From the NCBI RefSeq assembly GCF_002994745.2, contig NC_037094.1, positions 20,809,001 to 20,873,000 on the forward strand: DNA of 64,000 nt. The letters are read 5' to 3'. The DNA is from Rosa chinensis (Eukaryota > Streptophyta > Magnoliopsida > Rosales > Rosaceae). The position numbers and the translations under genes are program-made. The notes under the pieces are model-generated. The model saw only the letters and a list, made by a program, of their open reading frames with translations. It made no database searches and was not told the origin of the DNA. Shown here in pieces: positions 54,001 to 64,000 of the stretch (positions are counted from its first letter, which is position 1; the number at the start of each line of letters is the position of its first letter).

Positions 54001-55131
54001 AAACAACATCTTAATAAAATTATAAAAAATAAATAATAATCATGATATAAAATAAGCGAGCAAAAAAAAGCGATAATCTACAAACTGTGACTATGTCGAT
54101 TATAAAAGCACATTTATAATGATGGAAGGTGTAAAATAACTAGAGACATAAGGAGCTAAGAACATCGCCTGCGCCTGTAAGTGTGTGACACTTGGCCAAG
54201 AAGTAAAGGAAGACACTCAGATGGACAAATATTATCAACTTATTACAATGTACGCCAGCCTAACTGGAGAATTTTCCCAGTAAATTAGCTACAAAGACTG
54301 TCTCTTGTAGTAAAAGAACAATGTTGGCCAAATTGTTTTAGTCTTCTTCAAGATGATCTATCACCAAAGGACCAAAAAGTAATTACGAATGAACTGAGCT
54401 GTACCCTCTCATGAAGCCATGGCCGCGTAAAAAGTGTGGTAAGGACATATTGGCCAGTATGGTACCAGAAGGTTGAAAATGTGCTGCGACCTTCTGCTGT
54501 TCCTTCAATTTCCGCAACCTCTCAAGTTCCTCCTTTAGCTCTTCTGCTTTATTGAGCTTTGTACCAAGCTCCAAACCAGAAGTCAACCCTTCCATACCAT
54601 AAATGTCATATATCTTCCTTTTGTTCTCATCCGACAATATCTCATAAGCTTCGCATATTCGTTGGAAGTTTTCTGTAGCAGCTTCTTTCATCTGAAACAT
54701 ATCGATCAAGTTCAACATCCATAGAAAACATTAGCTTTGCACTAGAACATTACAGCACCAATGTCCTCCAAAGCACAACACGTTTATGATTGTTCTAAGC
54801 ACAATTAACTAAAACAAAACCAACCCAATAGAACCAATGTCCCAAAAAACCAAAAACAAAAATCACTGCCCCAAGTAAAACACATATAGTGACCAAATAC
54901 AGAAACTGATATCTACCCAATAAGAGAAAGATTGAAACTTTATAAAAATTACAAAGCAAGTGAATTAAGATTCAGAGTAAGACGTACATGGGGAGCTTGA
55001 ATCTTATCTGGGTGGTAGATTTGGGCCCATTGCCGGTAAGATTTTCTGATTTCCTCATCGGAGGCGTCGGGCGATATGTGAAGCAGTGCGTACAGTTCTC
55101 TATTGGGTGGTCCGTCCTCCTCTTCCTTCAT
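48058..55131 (-). CDS. OWL1: DnaJ homolog, DNAJC11/OWL1 type
   Basis: Thirteen exons on the minus strand: 55131-54988, 54691-54405, 53862-53665, 53590-53476, 53060-52974, 52734-52646, 52237-52153, 51060-51007, 50369-50289, 49322-49245, 48815-48576, 48320-48213 and 48114-48058. All are GT-AG and give 1623 nt, 540 aa; Arabidopsis OWL1 (At2g35720) is 538 aa. The J domain is at the N terminus ([23 protein letters not shown] at 40-42), followed by a coiled coil ([19 protein letters not shown]), a glycine-rich segment and the DUF3395-type C-terminal part (ending [11 protein letters not shown]). J-proteins stimulate Hsp70; plant OWL1 acts in very-low-fluence light responses, and animal DNAJC11 at the mitochondrial MICOS complex. 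An upstream in-frame ATG at 55248 exists, but Met at 55131 fits the family. Confidence 0.92.
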
Positions 55132-56020
55132 CTTTACTTGTTCTCTGCTTCTCTGTTGCTCTCTGTATTGGGAGTTTGTGTTTTGATATGGAAGTCGAAA
55201 ATTTAGGGGTTTATGGGTTTTTGCTGAAGCCGGTGGCTCTGTCACCAACTGAAAGAGTGTGTACCACGGAGGACCTTTGTCAAAACGTAAGGCTTTTGCT
55301 TCTTGTTTCTTAAGAATTCTTCATGGGCCGGGTTTGGTTTCTTGTAACTTATCAAGCTTTTTCTTTGGCAAAACGAAAGGTCAAGTCGAATCCAAGTTGA
55401 GTTAGGCACACCTAGTCTCTACCCAAATGGCTTGGCCATTGATCCCTCCAAGGCCCAAGTTCAATGTTTTTCAAAGCAAGTCTAGGAGTGCGTGCACCGA
55501 CCCATGAAAATTCTGGGCAAGGCCCAAAAGAGCCCATGGAACCGAAAATTTTGAAGTTCGTTCTTAAGAAGTTCATTATCTGATATTTTTTATGACAATG
55601 CACTAATATGTGTTAGAGAGAAAATATCTCACATTAGAAAAGTGACAAATAAAATATAACTTATAAGTGGTGGCTTTCACCTAATTATACCGAGACCTTT
55701 TGTGATTAAAACTCAACACTTATTAGATGGTTAAGTTAGAACAATATCGGTACAATGGTGAGCTACATGCCACACTTGTTGTTGTTTAACAATAAGGCAC
55801 ACCGGTTAGATTGCTGAAAATAGGTGAGCGAGTTAATATTTGGTACATGTGATCAAATTGAGAATCATTCCCATTGTGGTGTGGCCATTGTCCTCATTTT
55901 AGAAGCTATGCTAAATGAAAGTGTAGGTGAAACTTTGCAGATCATATCGATGTAGATCAAGCAAGCACATGTGTTTCCACTTAAAACTTCGACTATTCTG
56001 ATCAAAAATATATATTAATT
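55132..56020. other. Upstream flank of the J-protein gene, no further gene
   Basis: It holds the likely 5' leader and promoter close to 55131-55300, then intergenic DNA with no supported ORF. Confidence 0.45.
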
Positions 56021-56030
56021 AACATAGCAC

Positions 56031-56119
56031 TACTACTTAAGATCGAGGTCATGAGTTCGAGTCACCATGGGGGTAGGAGTGAAATCCTTTGATCCTCTTT
56101 TAAAAATAAAAAATAAAAA
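56031..56119 (+). mobile_element. Short SINE copy with target duplication
   Basis: It contains a B-box-like GGTCATGAGTTCGAGTCACC and ends in a T-rich then A-rich tail. It is flanked by AACATAGCAC at 56021-56030 and 56120-56129. The A box is missing, so the copy is truncated at the 5' end. Confidence 0.7.
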
Positions 56120-56129
56120 AACATAGCAC

Positions 56130-56534
56130 CAATTTACAATTTGATCGGTCTTTCTTCAAATCCAAGAGTAATGCATGCTTATGCATAAATGAAAATTGGA
56201 ACTTATAGGAAAACACTACAGTAGCTGAGAAACTAAATTAATTAGAAGCAGATTTAGGTAAAGAGGGGCATCCATACATACATCATTCAAGAATTACTGA
56301 AACCAATAATTACTCCGCAACATACCTCTAAATTTTGCAAAAGTTACCCAAGCAGATATCACGTACCTAGCTGAAGCCGGAAAAGATAGGACACAAATTC
56401 AGAGACATTTATTTATTTCTTGTAGAAATACCTTATCATCTGCTTCATCCAACAAAAGGGCACCGATATATGTATTTGATGTGGAGAGAATATTTTAGTA
56501 TATCCACCACAACATAAGAATGCATGATTGGATA
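56130..56534. other. Intergenic DNA, no gene recognised
   Basis: AT-rich sequence with no supported ORF or repeat. Confidence 0.45.
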
Positions 56535-56542
56535 ATTAAAGG

Positions 56543-57250
56543 TAGGGCTGGGCTCGGGTCGGACCGGGCCCGAAAATTAGTGAGACCGAGACCGAACCCG
56601 AAACTGTCGGTTGGGGCCGGTTCGATCTTTTTGTAAACTGAAAACCGACAGAAACCGAACCCATTCGGGCCGGTTCAGTTTTCGGGCTTTTTCGGGCCCA
56701 AACGTTTATTTCCACCGAAAAACAAAAACAAAACATTTTTTTTTCCTTTTCTAATGCCCAACACCACATCATTGTATATGTTACATGTGATCAAGATAAA
56801 GATTTCATTTAGCTACAAAATCAAAGGCCACCCGCAGCCACGGGGCCCCTAGATGGGTCTCTTTCTGGCAACCTAATATAAGGTGTGTCACTGTGTTGTA
56901 ATATATAAATTGTAAAGTATCACAAGAATATAACTATCCTAATGGAAACTACAAGGGAACCTTTCTAGGTTGTACATTGGAACGTTTTACAAATCATCCT
57001 GTAAAGAAAAGAGAAAGGAAAACTTATGTAAGAAGTCATATATCTAAAACAATAAGCAAATACATGAATTCGGGTCGGTTCGGGCTTTCGGGCCCTGAAA
57101 ATATGGAACCTGAGACCGAACCGATTACATGAATTCGGGTCGGGCTTTAGACCAAACCGAAAATTTCTATTCTAAAACCTAACCGAATCGGGCTTTTTTC
57201 CTCAGTTCGGGTCGGGTCCTCGGTCTTTCGGGTCCGGACGCCCAGCCCTA
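56543..57250. mobile_element. hAT MITE with 8-bp target duplication
   Basis: It begins TAGGGCTGGGCTCGGGTCGG and ends with the inverted CGCCCAGCCCTA, flanked by the perfect 8-bp duplication ATTAAAGG (56535-56542 and 57251-57258). Both ends have dense subterminal repeats of TTCGGG/CCCGAA and CGGGTCGG on both strands; the middle is AT-rich. No transposase. Confidence 0.85.
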
Positions 57251-57258
57251 ATTAAAGG

Positions 57259-57776
57259 CATGCACAGACCAAATATTCATGTTTCCTCAATGAACTATAT
57301 CTCTTTTTGGACAAGTAGATGATCAAATCAGTGTACATTTCTTCCAATGCATTGCATTGTTGTTTTCATCAGTAATGCTGTAAAGGCATAGTCAATTGAG
57401 AGGAAAAATAAGGCAGTCAATAATCATTTACCCAAGAGAACAGTAGGAATAGAATCGTAAAAGAGATTATACAAACTTATGAATAAGCTAATTAAGTGTG
57501 TACAAACCTAACCTTTGACACCGTCAACAACACCATCAACTAGGCTCTCAAGAACAAGCAAGACTTCATCATCAATCGTCGTGACAATGTATCGGCTGAA
57601 AAGGATGGGACAAGATCTCATGGTTTCTCCCAAGGAGTAGTCCTCTACATTCTAGACTCTAATGTAATGAAAGTTAATCTGATAGCCTTCCAGACCTAGC
57701 AGTCTCTGCTAGGGTTTCTCGATGTATCTCCTACATCGACAAAAAGTCCCAAACCTTTTCTTTCTTGTCCAATTCA
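57259..57776. other. Intergenic DNA and 5' region of the second LINE ORF1
   Basis: No gene. From about 57690 the sequence (TCTCTGCTAGGGTTTCTCG and following) resembles a LINE 5' leader. Confidence 0.45.
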
Positions 57777-59187
57777 ATGGCAGAAGCAATGAATAACCTT
57801 GCTGTTGATCTGCCACACTCTGATTCATTGTTGGTCTCGTTGGGAGTAGTCGATACTGCTACATTTCAAGACAGTCACTGGTATATGGTCGGCTGTTTAT
57901 TGGCTCTGAAGGCAAAGTTACCTGGATTCAAGGGAACTATCTCTACCATTTGGCATATCAAATCTGGGCTCTCTATTCAGGATGTGGGGCAGTGCTTTGT
58001 TTTCCAGTTCGATAGCGAGGCTGTGCATAACCGGATTCTGCATGGAGGACCATGGTTTTATCGTAACACCATGCTCGTGGTTGGGGAGTATGATGGCCTG
58101 AGTCCGATGGCAGATGTGCCACTGCATAGGATGGAAACTTGGGTTGCCGTGAAGGGGCTCCCAATGGCTTTGAGGAACAAAGTGGCTCTCTCTTTTGTGG
58201 GTTCATCACTAGGGCATATGTTACGCTTTGATCTGAATGCGTTGAAGCGTAAGAAGGAAGAAAAACGAATCAAACCTGTGATTGATGTCCGTCGCTGGAT
58301 TCAAACGTGGAAGGTCTTTAAGTTCTCTGCTGCTGTGAAACCGAAATTGGTGTTTATCTTTGAAAAGGTAAAAGGGTTTTGTCGTGACTGTGGGCTTTTC
58401 ATTCATTATGCTTTGGGTTGTGACAAGTTGCTGGTTAAGGAGAAGGAGGAGCTTCAAACTAAGTCTCCTGAGGCCGCAATGGCTGGCCTTTTGCTAACCT
58501 CAGAGACGACATACTCTTCCGGTGATTCTGGCAGGTCTGGGAGTCTAAGTCTTGTGCCAGATCATCGTAGCAAGGCCATAGGACATGGAGGGAAGGAATT
58601 GGAATTTTCTAGGGGTCGTGTCGAAGGTCTCATTAGTGAGAAGGGAGATCAAGCTGTAGATGTTCCTCATGGAATGGATGAGTCGGTGCATATGGGAAGT
58701 TCCATAATTTTGCAACCGACCCTGGCTGATTTTAAGAAAGCGGGGAGTTTTCACACTAGGGAACCTTTTTTAAGCAAGGTAAACCCGACAGCTTTGGCAA
58801 TGGCACCTGTCTTGACCACGGCTAGAAAGGCTGCTACTCGGGTGGAGTACTCGTCCATGCAAGTGGCTCCAGTTGGGGAAAAAAAGAAAAGCGATGAACA
58901 ATTTGGAGAGGTTTGGGAAGAGGGTCTTAGCTTTTCCTGACTCCATGTTTCAGGTTGAGGAGAATGTTTCCTTAGTCTTGCAGCACAAGAATGGGAAGCT
59001 GATGATTTCACCAAAAAAGAAGAAGATTGGGCACCCTAAAGGAAGCAAGAACATAATTAAAGTTGCAGATGACATAGAAGTGAAAAAACTTCGCAAGTAT
59101 AAGCATAGGGGTAAAGTTTTGCGGACATTGGGCAAAGAAGTGTACTGCATCCCAGAACGTTGCAAACGCATACAAGATGTATCGTGA
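57777..59187 (+). pseudogene. LINE ORF1-like gene (DUF4283 plus zinc knuckle), frameshifted
   Basis: From ATG 57777 the frame runs to a stop at 58940; the likely C-terminal part continues in another frame to 59187. It has a DUF4283 domain (QCFVFQFDSEAVHNRILHGG, PWFYRNTMLVVGEYDG) and the knuckle CRDCGLFIHYALGC, again C-X2-C-X4-H-X4-C. The shifted tail contains a basic IGHPKGSKN motif equal in position to the AT-hook-like motif of the copy at 28050. The frame change lies near 58905. No ORF2 follows; a copia remnant begins about 460 bases downstream. It is related to, but clearly different from, the ORF1 at 28050. Confidence 0.78.
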
Positions 59188-59294
59188 AGCAAGGGAGGCA
59201 AATTACATGGAACAAGAAGATCAAGATGGAGATCTCGATCTAAGGGTGGAAGACTACAAGGATCAAGACCCAGAAACTGGCGATTTTGATTAAG

Positions 59295-59654
59295 TCTTTT
59301 TATTTCCAAGAGATGTAGGCAATTGCCATATTATTTTTGTAGTAGATGCCAACGCTATTAGTCTTTCTTCAAAGTAGGCGCATCCAATGTGAGTGTGATG
59401 TCTAGGAAAGTTTTTGAGATCAGTGGTACTTAAGTGAGCCTCGCTCCACCGACATCTCTCTACTCATCTGGTCACATTTACATTGGAATTACCGAAAGGA
59501 GTTAGACGACTACCATTGTTTTGCATTAACTAGTTTATTGGATTAGATTTCCTTTGGTTAAAGAAACGATGATGTAATTCCGTTTGACTTATTAATAAAA
59601 GTTGAGTTCTTTTCTTTATGACTCCTTTTTTAATTACGAGCTTTTCTTTTTGGA
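59295..59654. other. Spacer between LINE ORF1 and copia remnant
   Basis: No gene. It may be non-coding sequence of either transposon. Confidence 0.4.
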
Positions 59655-61571
59655 ATGGATGAACTTCAATGTCTTGCGGATAGTGCGACTACGCACACCA
59701 TTCTACGACATAGGCAATTATTCTTGGAGATGTTGCCTACATATTCATCTGTGACTACGATGGCTGGGCCATCAGGTTTAGTTCAAGGACATGGAATGGC
59801 CCAATTCCTTTTGCCTAATGGCACCTTGATTAAAGTCACTGAAGCTCTCTACGCTCCTAAGGCAAATCGAACCTTATTGAGCTTTAAAGATATTAGAGCC
59901 AACGGATTCCATGCGGAAACGCATAGTGAGAACGGAATAGAATTCCTTTGCATTACCTCTAATGATTGCGGAAGAAAGCGCATCTTAGAGAAACTTATGT
60001 GTCAATCTAATGGACTTTATGTCACTACAATTCGACCTATTGAATCCAATAATGTCATAAGAGAAGATCTCTTGGATTTAGACACATATTGGCTTTGGCA
60101 TGACCGACTAGGACATCCTGGTCGTGATATGATGCTCTGTATACTAAAGACTTCACACGGACATCCATTCTTCAGAGTGAGAAGAAGCAAGAATCGAAAA
60201 TTGATTCCAGGACTTAGCAAGACCACAACAATTGCAGCATCTGGAGCTGCAGCCGTCTTGGGGCGCCATAGGGCCTCCCAAGTCCCATGTGGTGACGCCA
60301 TTAATGGCGCCAACCATGAGCATGACGCCATGGTTGTTCTTCCTAGTGGCCATGACGCCACACACACCAATTTCCATGGCTCTAACACCATAATGGGAGA
60401 TGTAGTCACACACTTTGCTTCTAATAGCGCTACAGACGCTCAGCCCCAACCAAAATCCTCATTGGTTGCTTCTAAGGCCCCTCGCTCTTTCTGCAAAGCC
60501 TGCTCCTTCGGGAAATTAGGACTGAGACCGTCCTACGCAAAGGATCCCAAAATACTCATTACGTTCTTACAGAGAATCCAAGGGGATATCTGTGGACCAA
60601 TTCAACCACCATGCGGACTTTTTAAATACTTTATGGTATTGGTTGATGCGTCGACACGCTGGTCACATGTCGCGCTACTGTCCACTCGAAATGCTGCTTA
60701 TGCTAAACTCCTCGCCCAGATTATCCGTCTACGGGCTCACTACCCTGACCATCCTATTAAGTCAATTCGACTTGATAATGCTAGGGAGTTTATATCGAAA
60801 GCATTCGATGACTATTGCATGTCACTGGGGATTGATGTAGAGCATCCAGTTCCCCATGTTCATACCCAAAATGGTCTCGCATAAGCCGCTATCAAACGAC
60901 TACAGATGATAGCACGGACATTGGTTATGCCCATCAATCTCCATGTTTCTGCTTGGGGATATGCAATATTGCATGCAGCGACACTAATTCGTCTACGACC
61001 CACTGCCACCCAATCTTACTCTGCGTTACAGCTAGTGACTGGGTACGAGCCTAATATCTCGCACTTACGCATCTTTGGGTGTGCCATTTATGTGCCTATT
61101 ACGCCGCCACAGCGTACTAAGATGGGTCCACAACGACGAATGGGCATTTATGTTGGATATGAATCTCCAACGATCGTCCGCTACCTTGAACCCTTGACAG
61201 GCGATCTCTTTACCGCTAGATTTGCGGATTGTCACTTTGATGAGACAGTCTTCCCATCGTTAGGGGGAGATACGAACACATATGTTCAACAGGAACGACA
61301 GGAATTATCGTGGTCTGTCCCCACTATGTCTCATCTCGATCCCCTTACCGCACAGTCCGAACTTGAAGTGCGAAGAATAATCGAGCTCCAGAACGTAGCA
61401 GACACTCTACCTGATGTGTTTTCTGATATTGCCAAAGTGATGAGATCACACATACCTGCTGCAAACGTGCCCACAATTGTATTAATGAAGTCTCACTTGA
61501 CCTTTAAGGAACACTCTCTAATGTTGAGTTTGGATGCGACAATATTAAATTATCGAGAAATTTTGAAATGA
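59655..61571 (+). pseudogene. Ty1/copia pol remnant: protease, pre-integrase and integrase
   Basis: CLADSATTHTIL is a copia protease active-site context. WHDRLGHPGRDMM and FCKACSFGK form the H-H-C-C zinc site, separated by an unusually long linker rich in GACGCCA repeats. The integrase core shows GDICGPIQPP and SIRLDNAREF for the two aspartates. At the usual third residue, in HTQNGLAE in relatives, this copy has HTQNGLA followed by TAA (60882-60884), then AAIKRLQMIARTL. No reverse transcriptase or RNase H remains: the frame ends at 61571. A short acidic frame at 59165-59294 could be a gag tail of the same element. Confidence 0.85.
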
Positions 61572-61609
61572 TGGAATCTAGAATTTTATCAGTTCAATTT
61601 ATTAATGAT

Positions 61610-61993
61610 ATTTTCTTGCCTCTTCAATTACCAGATTTCATATGTTTTAATTACGATTTCAATACATTTTCTTTCCATTTTTGTGGATCCAATTTAATTT
61701 TTGACTTTTCTAATTAACTTGTTAGTGTAAGCCTGTAAGGTAAACTAATCTTCCATTAATTTTATTACATTCATTTATTAAAAGAGTTGAATATTACTTC
61801 AATTTACCAAATTTGATGGGTTATAATTAAGATATTAATATATTTTCTTTCCATTTTTGTGAAATTAATTTTAAATTTGACTTTTTTTTTAATTAATTTA
61901 AAAAAAAAATTTGTGGGTTAGAATTATGACATTAATATATATATATATAATTTGTGGGTTAGAATTATGACATTAATATATATATATATATAT
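61610..61993. repeat. Imperfect tandem repeats, AT-rich
   Basis: A block with ATTTTCTTTCCATTTTTGTG occurs at about 61660-61685 and 61838-61862. A 43-bp unit containing TTTGTGGGTTAGAATTATGA is repeated directly at 61908-61990 and ends in AT runs. Confidence 0.8.
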
Positions 61994-62001
61994 ATTTATA
62001 C

Positions 62002-62133
62002 GGGGCTGTGACCACTTACCCAATTTTGGGCAAAAAATTGCCCACTTACTCCACCAAGAGTTTTTTAACCTCGTTTACCAAATCCAACAGTATTTGACAG
62101 TATTACCCTCATTTTAATTTATAAATTACACTC

Positions 62134-62228
<95 letters not shown>

Positions 62229-63613
62229 GAGAGAGAGAGTCTTTCCCTCCCCTCTGCGATTTATTCTCTCTCTCTCCTTCCCCCTCACCGAATTCTTCTC
62301 TCACCGGAGACTGACTCCGGCAACGCCGTCATTCCGCCATCCCCGCCGCGCCAAATAAAAGCGCCGCCTCCTCCAAGCAATTTGATCCCCAGCTTGGATC
62401 TGTGAAACCCAGTCCAGATCGGATCAGTCCGATCCGATGCGATCCAAGCCGCCACAGATACGACATCGCCCGGCAACCCTCGAACCTGCACCTCCAAGCC
62501 ATTCCACCGATGAGTACAGCGAGGCAGCAAACCTAACTACCAACTCGATCTTCCCCTTCCAGCCAGCCACCGTGATCTCATCAACCGGAACAACCATGTC
62601 AATCGAGGAACCCGGCCTCGCACCAGACCCACACGTAGTCCACAAGGCCCGTTCGCCAATCCCACACCGATCCCAACCCAATTTGCCCACGCCCCGACAA
62701 CTCCTCCACGGGCCTCACACTCCGGTGGGTGCCCAGAGCAATTTCTGGGTGCCCATATCACTAGGGGGCAATAAAGCCTTAATCAGCTTCTTGCAATTTC
62801 AGACATTGTGATTATCTATTTGGGTCAATTGGATATGTAAACTTGACTTGTATTGATCGGAATTATGTTTATTGGAGGGGAGTAATATAATTATTGGGAG
62901 GCAGTAGACACATTATTGGCCCCAGTAGACTTTGATACGTGGGACCGGGATCACTATAGTGTGGTGTTTTGATAAGTTACATGTTGTTTTCTGTGTATTA
63001 AAGTCAAATTATCTGTGAATCCTACAAAAAGATGCATTTTTGGTGGTCTATTGGGAGGCAGTAGAGACATTGGACTTAGTATTGGGGGGCAATAATATGA
63101 TTATTGGGAACCAATAATATGATTATAAATTGATCAATTGTGCCTGTAGTGTATTCATTTTGGTTTTGGGAGTTCATACAATTCACTGGACGGCAATAAT
63201 ATGATTTTTAGGAGGCAATAATATGATTACTGGGGGGCAGTAATATGATTACTGGGGGGCAATAATAGCCGGATTCCGGATTCCAGTCATCGGTCGTCGG
63301 ATTTCGGTTACCGGTTCCCGGAATCCGGTCATTGGTCGCCGGAATCCGGTCACCGTTCGCCGGAGTCCGGTCACCGGTCGCCGGAGACCGCGCCGGTCAC
63401 TGGTCACCGGAGCACAGCAAGGTGGAAGGTGACTTCTCTCTCTAAGTGAGAAAGAAGGAGATGGCAAAAAAGTCTCAAAAAAAAAGAAAAAAGAATTAAT
63501 TGGGTAAAGGGGAAATAATCCCTTAGAGTGTTTTGGGTAAATGGGGTTAAAAAACAGTTGGTGGAGCAAGTGGGCAATTTTTAGCCTAAAATCGGGTAAA
63601 TGATCATTTTCCC
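62002..63613 (+). mobile_element. MULE family copy E, nonautonomous, with 9-bp target duplication
   Basis: It starts GGGGCTGTGACCACTTACCC and ends GATCATTTTCCC, flanked by the perfect 9-bp duplication TATTTATAC (61993-62001 and 63614-63622). It contains a CT tract (62138-62226), a GC-rich gene-like frame (62437-62811, unrecognised, sharing GGTGGGTGCCCAGAG with copy B), GGGGCAATAATATGATTA repeats and a dense CCGGTCACCGG array (63268-63420). No transposase. Confidence 0.87.
63268..63420. repeat. CCGG-rich repeat array in MULE copy E
   Basis: Repeats of the type CCGGAATCCGGTCACCGGTCGCCGG, about 24-27 bases each and internally palindromic. Shorter versions occur in copies B (about 20005-20110), C (about 18640-18710) and D (36730-36760). 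Confidence 0.8.
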
Positions 63614-63622
63614 TATTTATAC

Positions 63623-63708
63623 CATATTAATTCAATATCGAATATACATATATAAATTTCTGTATGAATTATATATATACATATATAATATAATTATATA
63701 TATGTTTG

Positions 63709-63745
<37 letters not shown>

Positions 63746-64000
63746 CGTTAAAAAAATTATATACAAATATGTGTATACAAATTAAAAAAAAATTATATAT
63801 ATATATATAACGAAAAAAAAAAAAAAAACTAAAATAATATATTTTATTTTTAGATGAAAACCAAAATAATTTAGAGCCATTAGATTTTGGAAGGATAAGA
63901 TAGTCTTTTTACTTAAGAATTACATGGCATGATTTGGCAAATAGTTGACATGACATGACATGACACCTAGGATTGAGGCCACAAATCTTAGGCCTCATTG
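63623..64000. other. AT-rich intergenic DNA
   Basis: Several (TA)n runs (for example 63713-63742) and A-runs; no gene seen. Confidence 0.5.

Overview
This is nuclear DNA of a flowering plant. It has spliced genes with GT-AG introns, plant-type LTR retrotransposons, LINEs, SINEs, Mutator, hAT, CACTA and Tourist-like elements, and AT-rich intergenic DNA. The three genes encode proteins best known from Arabidopsis (HINT4, PRMT7, OWL1/DNAJC11). The repeat style suggests a eudicot; a rosid such as Rosaceae is a guess, and the species cannot be fixed from the sequence alone.

Layout. 1-12944: a Ty3/gypsy element of the Tat lineage, entered inside its 5' LTR. It has gag, pol with two RNase H domains, an antisense ORF, tandem repeats and a 3' LTR. 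Its coding frames carry nonsense codons, and a 2.8-kb solo LTR splits the antisense ORF. 12945-23304: nested transposons, namely a CACTA-like fragment, two Mutator-like (MULE) copies side by side, a SINE, and two more solo LTRs with 5-bp target duplications. 23310-38570: gene-free DNA built on an old segmental duplication (about 25.95-27.1 kb against 32.17-34.9 kb). It carries an ORF1-only LINE with target duplication and poly-A tail, further MULE copies, and a hAT element that captured the 5' end of a ribosomal protein L37a gene.

38571-55131: the gene island. HINT4 (minus strand, 6 exons, 148 aa) and PRMT7 (plus strand, 14 exons, 712 aa) are divergent, the same neighbours as At4g16566 and At4g16570 in Arabidopsis. 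A DNAJC11/OWL1-type J-protein gene (minus strand, 13 exons, 540 aa) converges on PRMT7. Exon joins were worked out by hand from splice sites, reading phase and family similarity; all three give uninterrupted proteins of the expected length.

55132-64000: gene-free DNA with a short SINE, a hAT MITE, a second LINE ORF1, a Ty1/copia remnant whose integrase is stopped at the expected third catalytic residue, and a fifth MULE copy.

The three genes are housekeeping or regulatory and do not form a pathway. The main interest is the transposon biology: one nonautonomous MULE family present five times (three with perfect 9-bp target duplications), gene capture by a hAT element and possibly by a MULE, an ORF1-only retroposon, and datable nested insertions. 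No new defence or metabolic system was seen.
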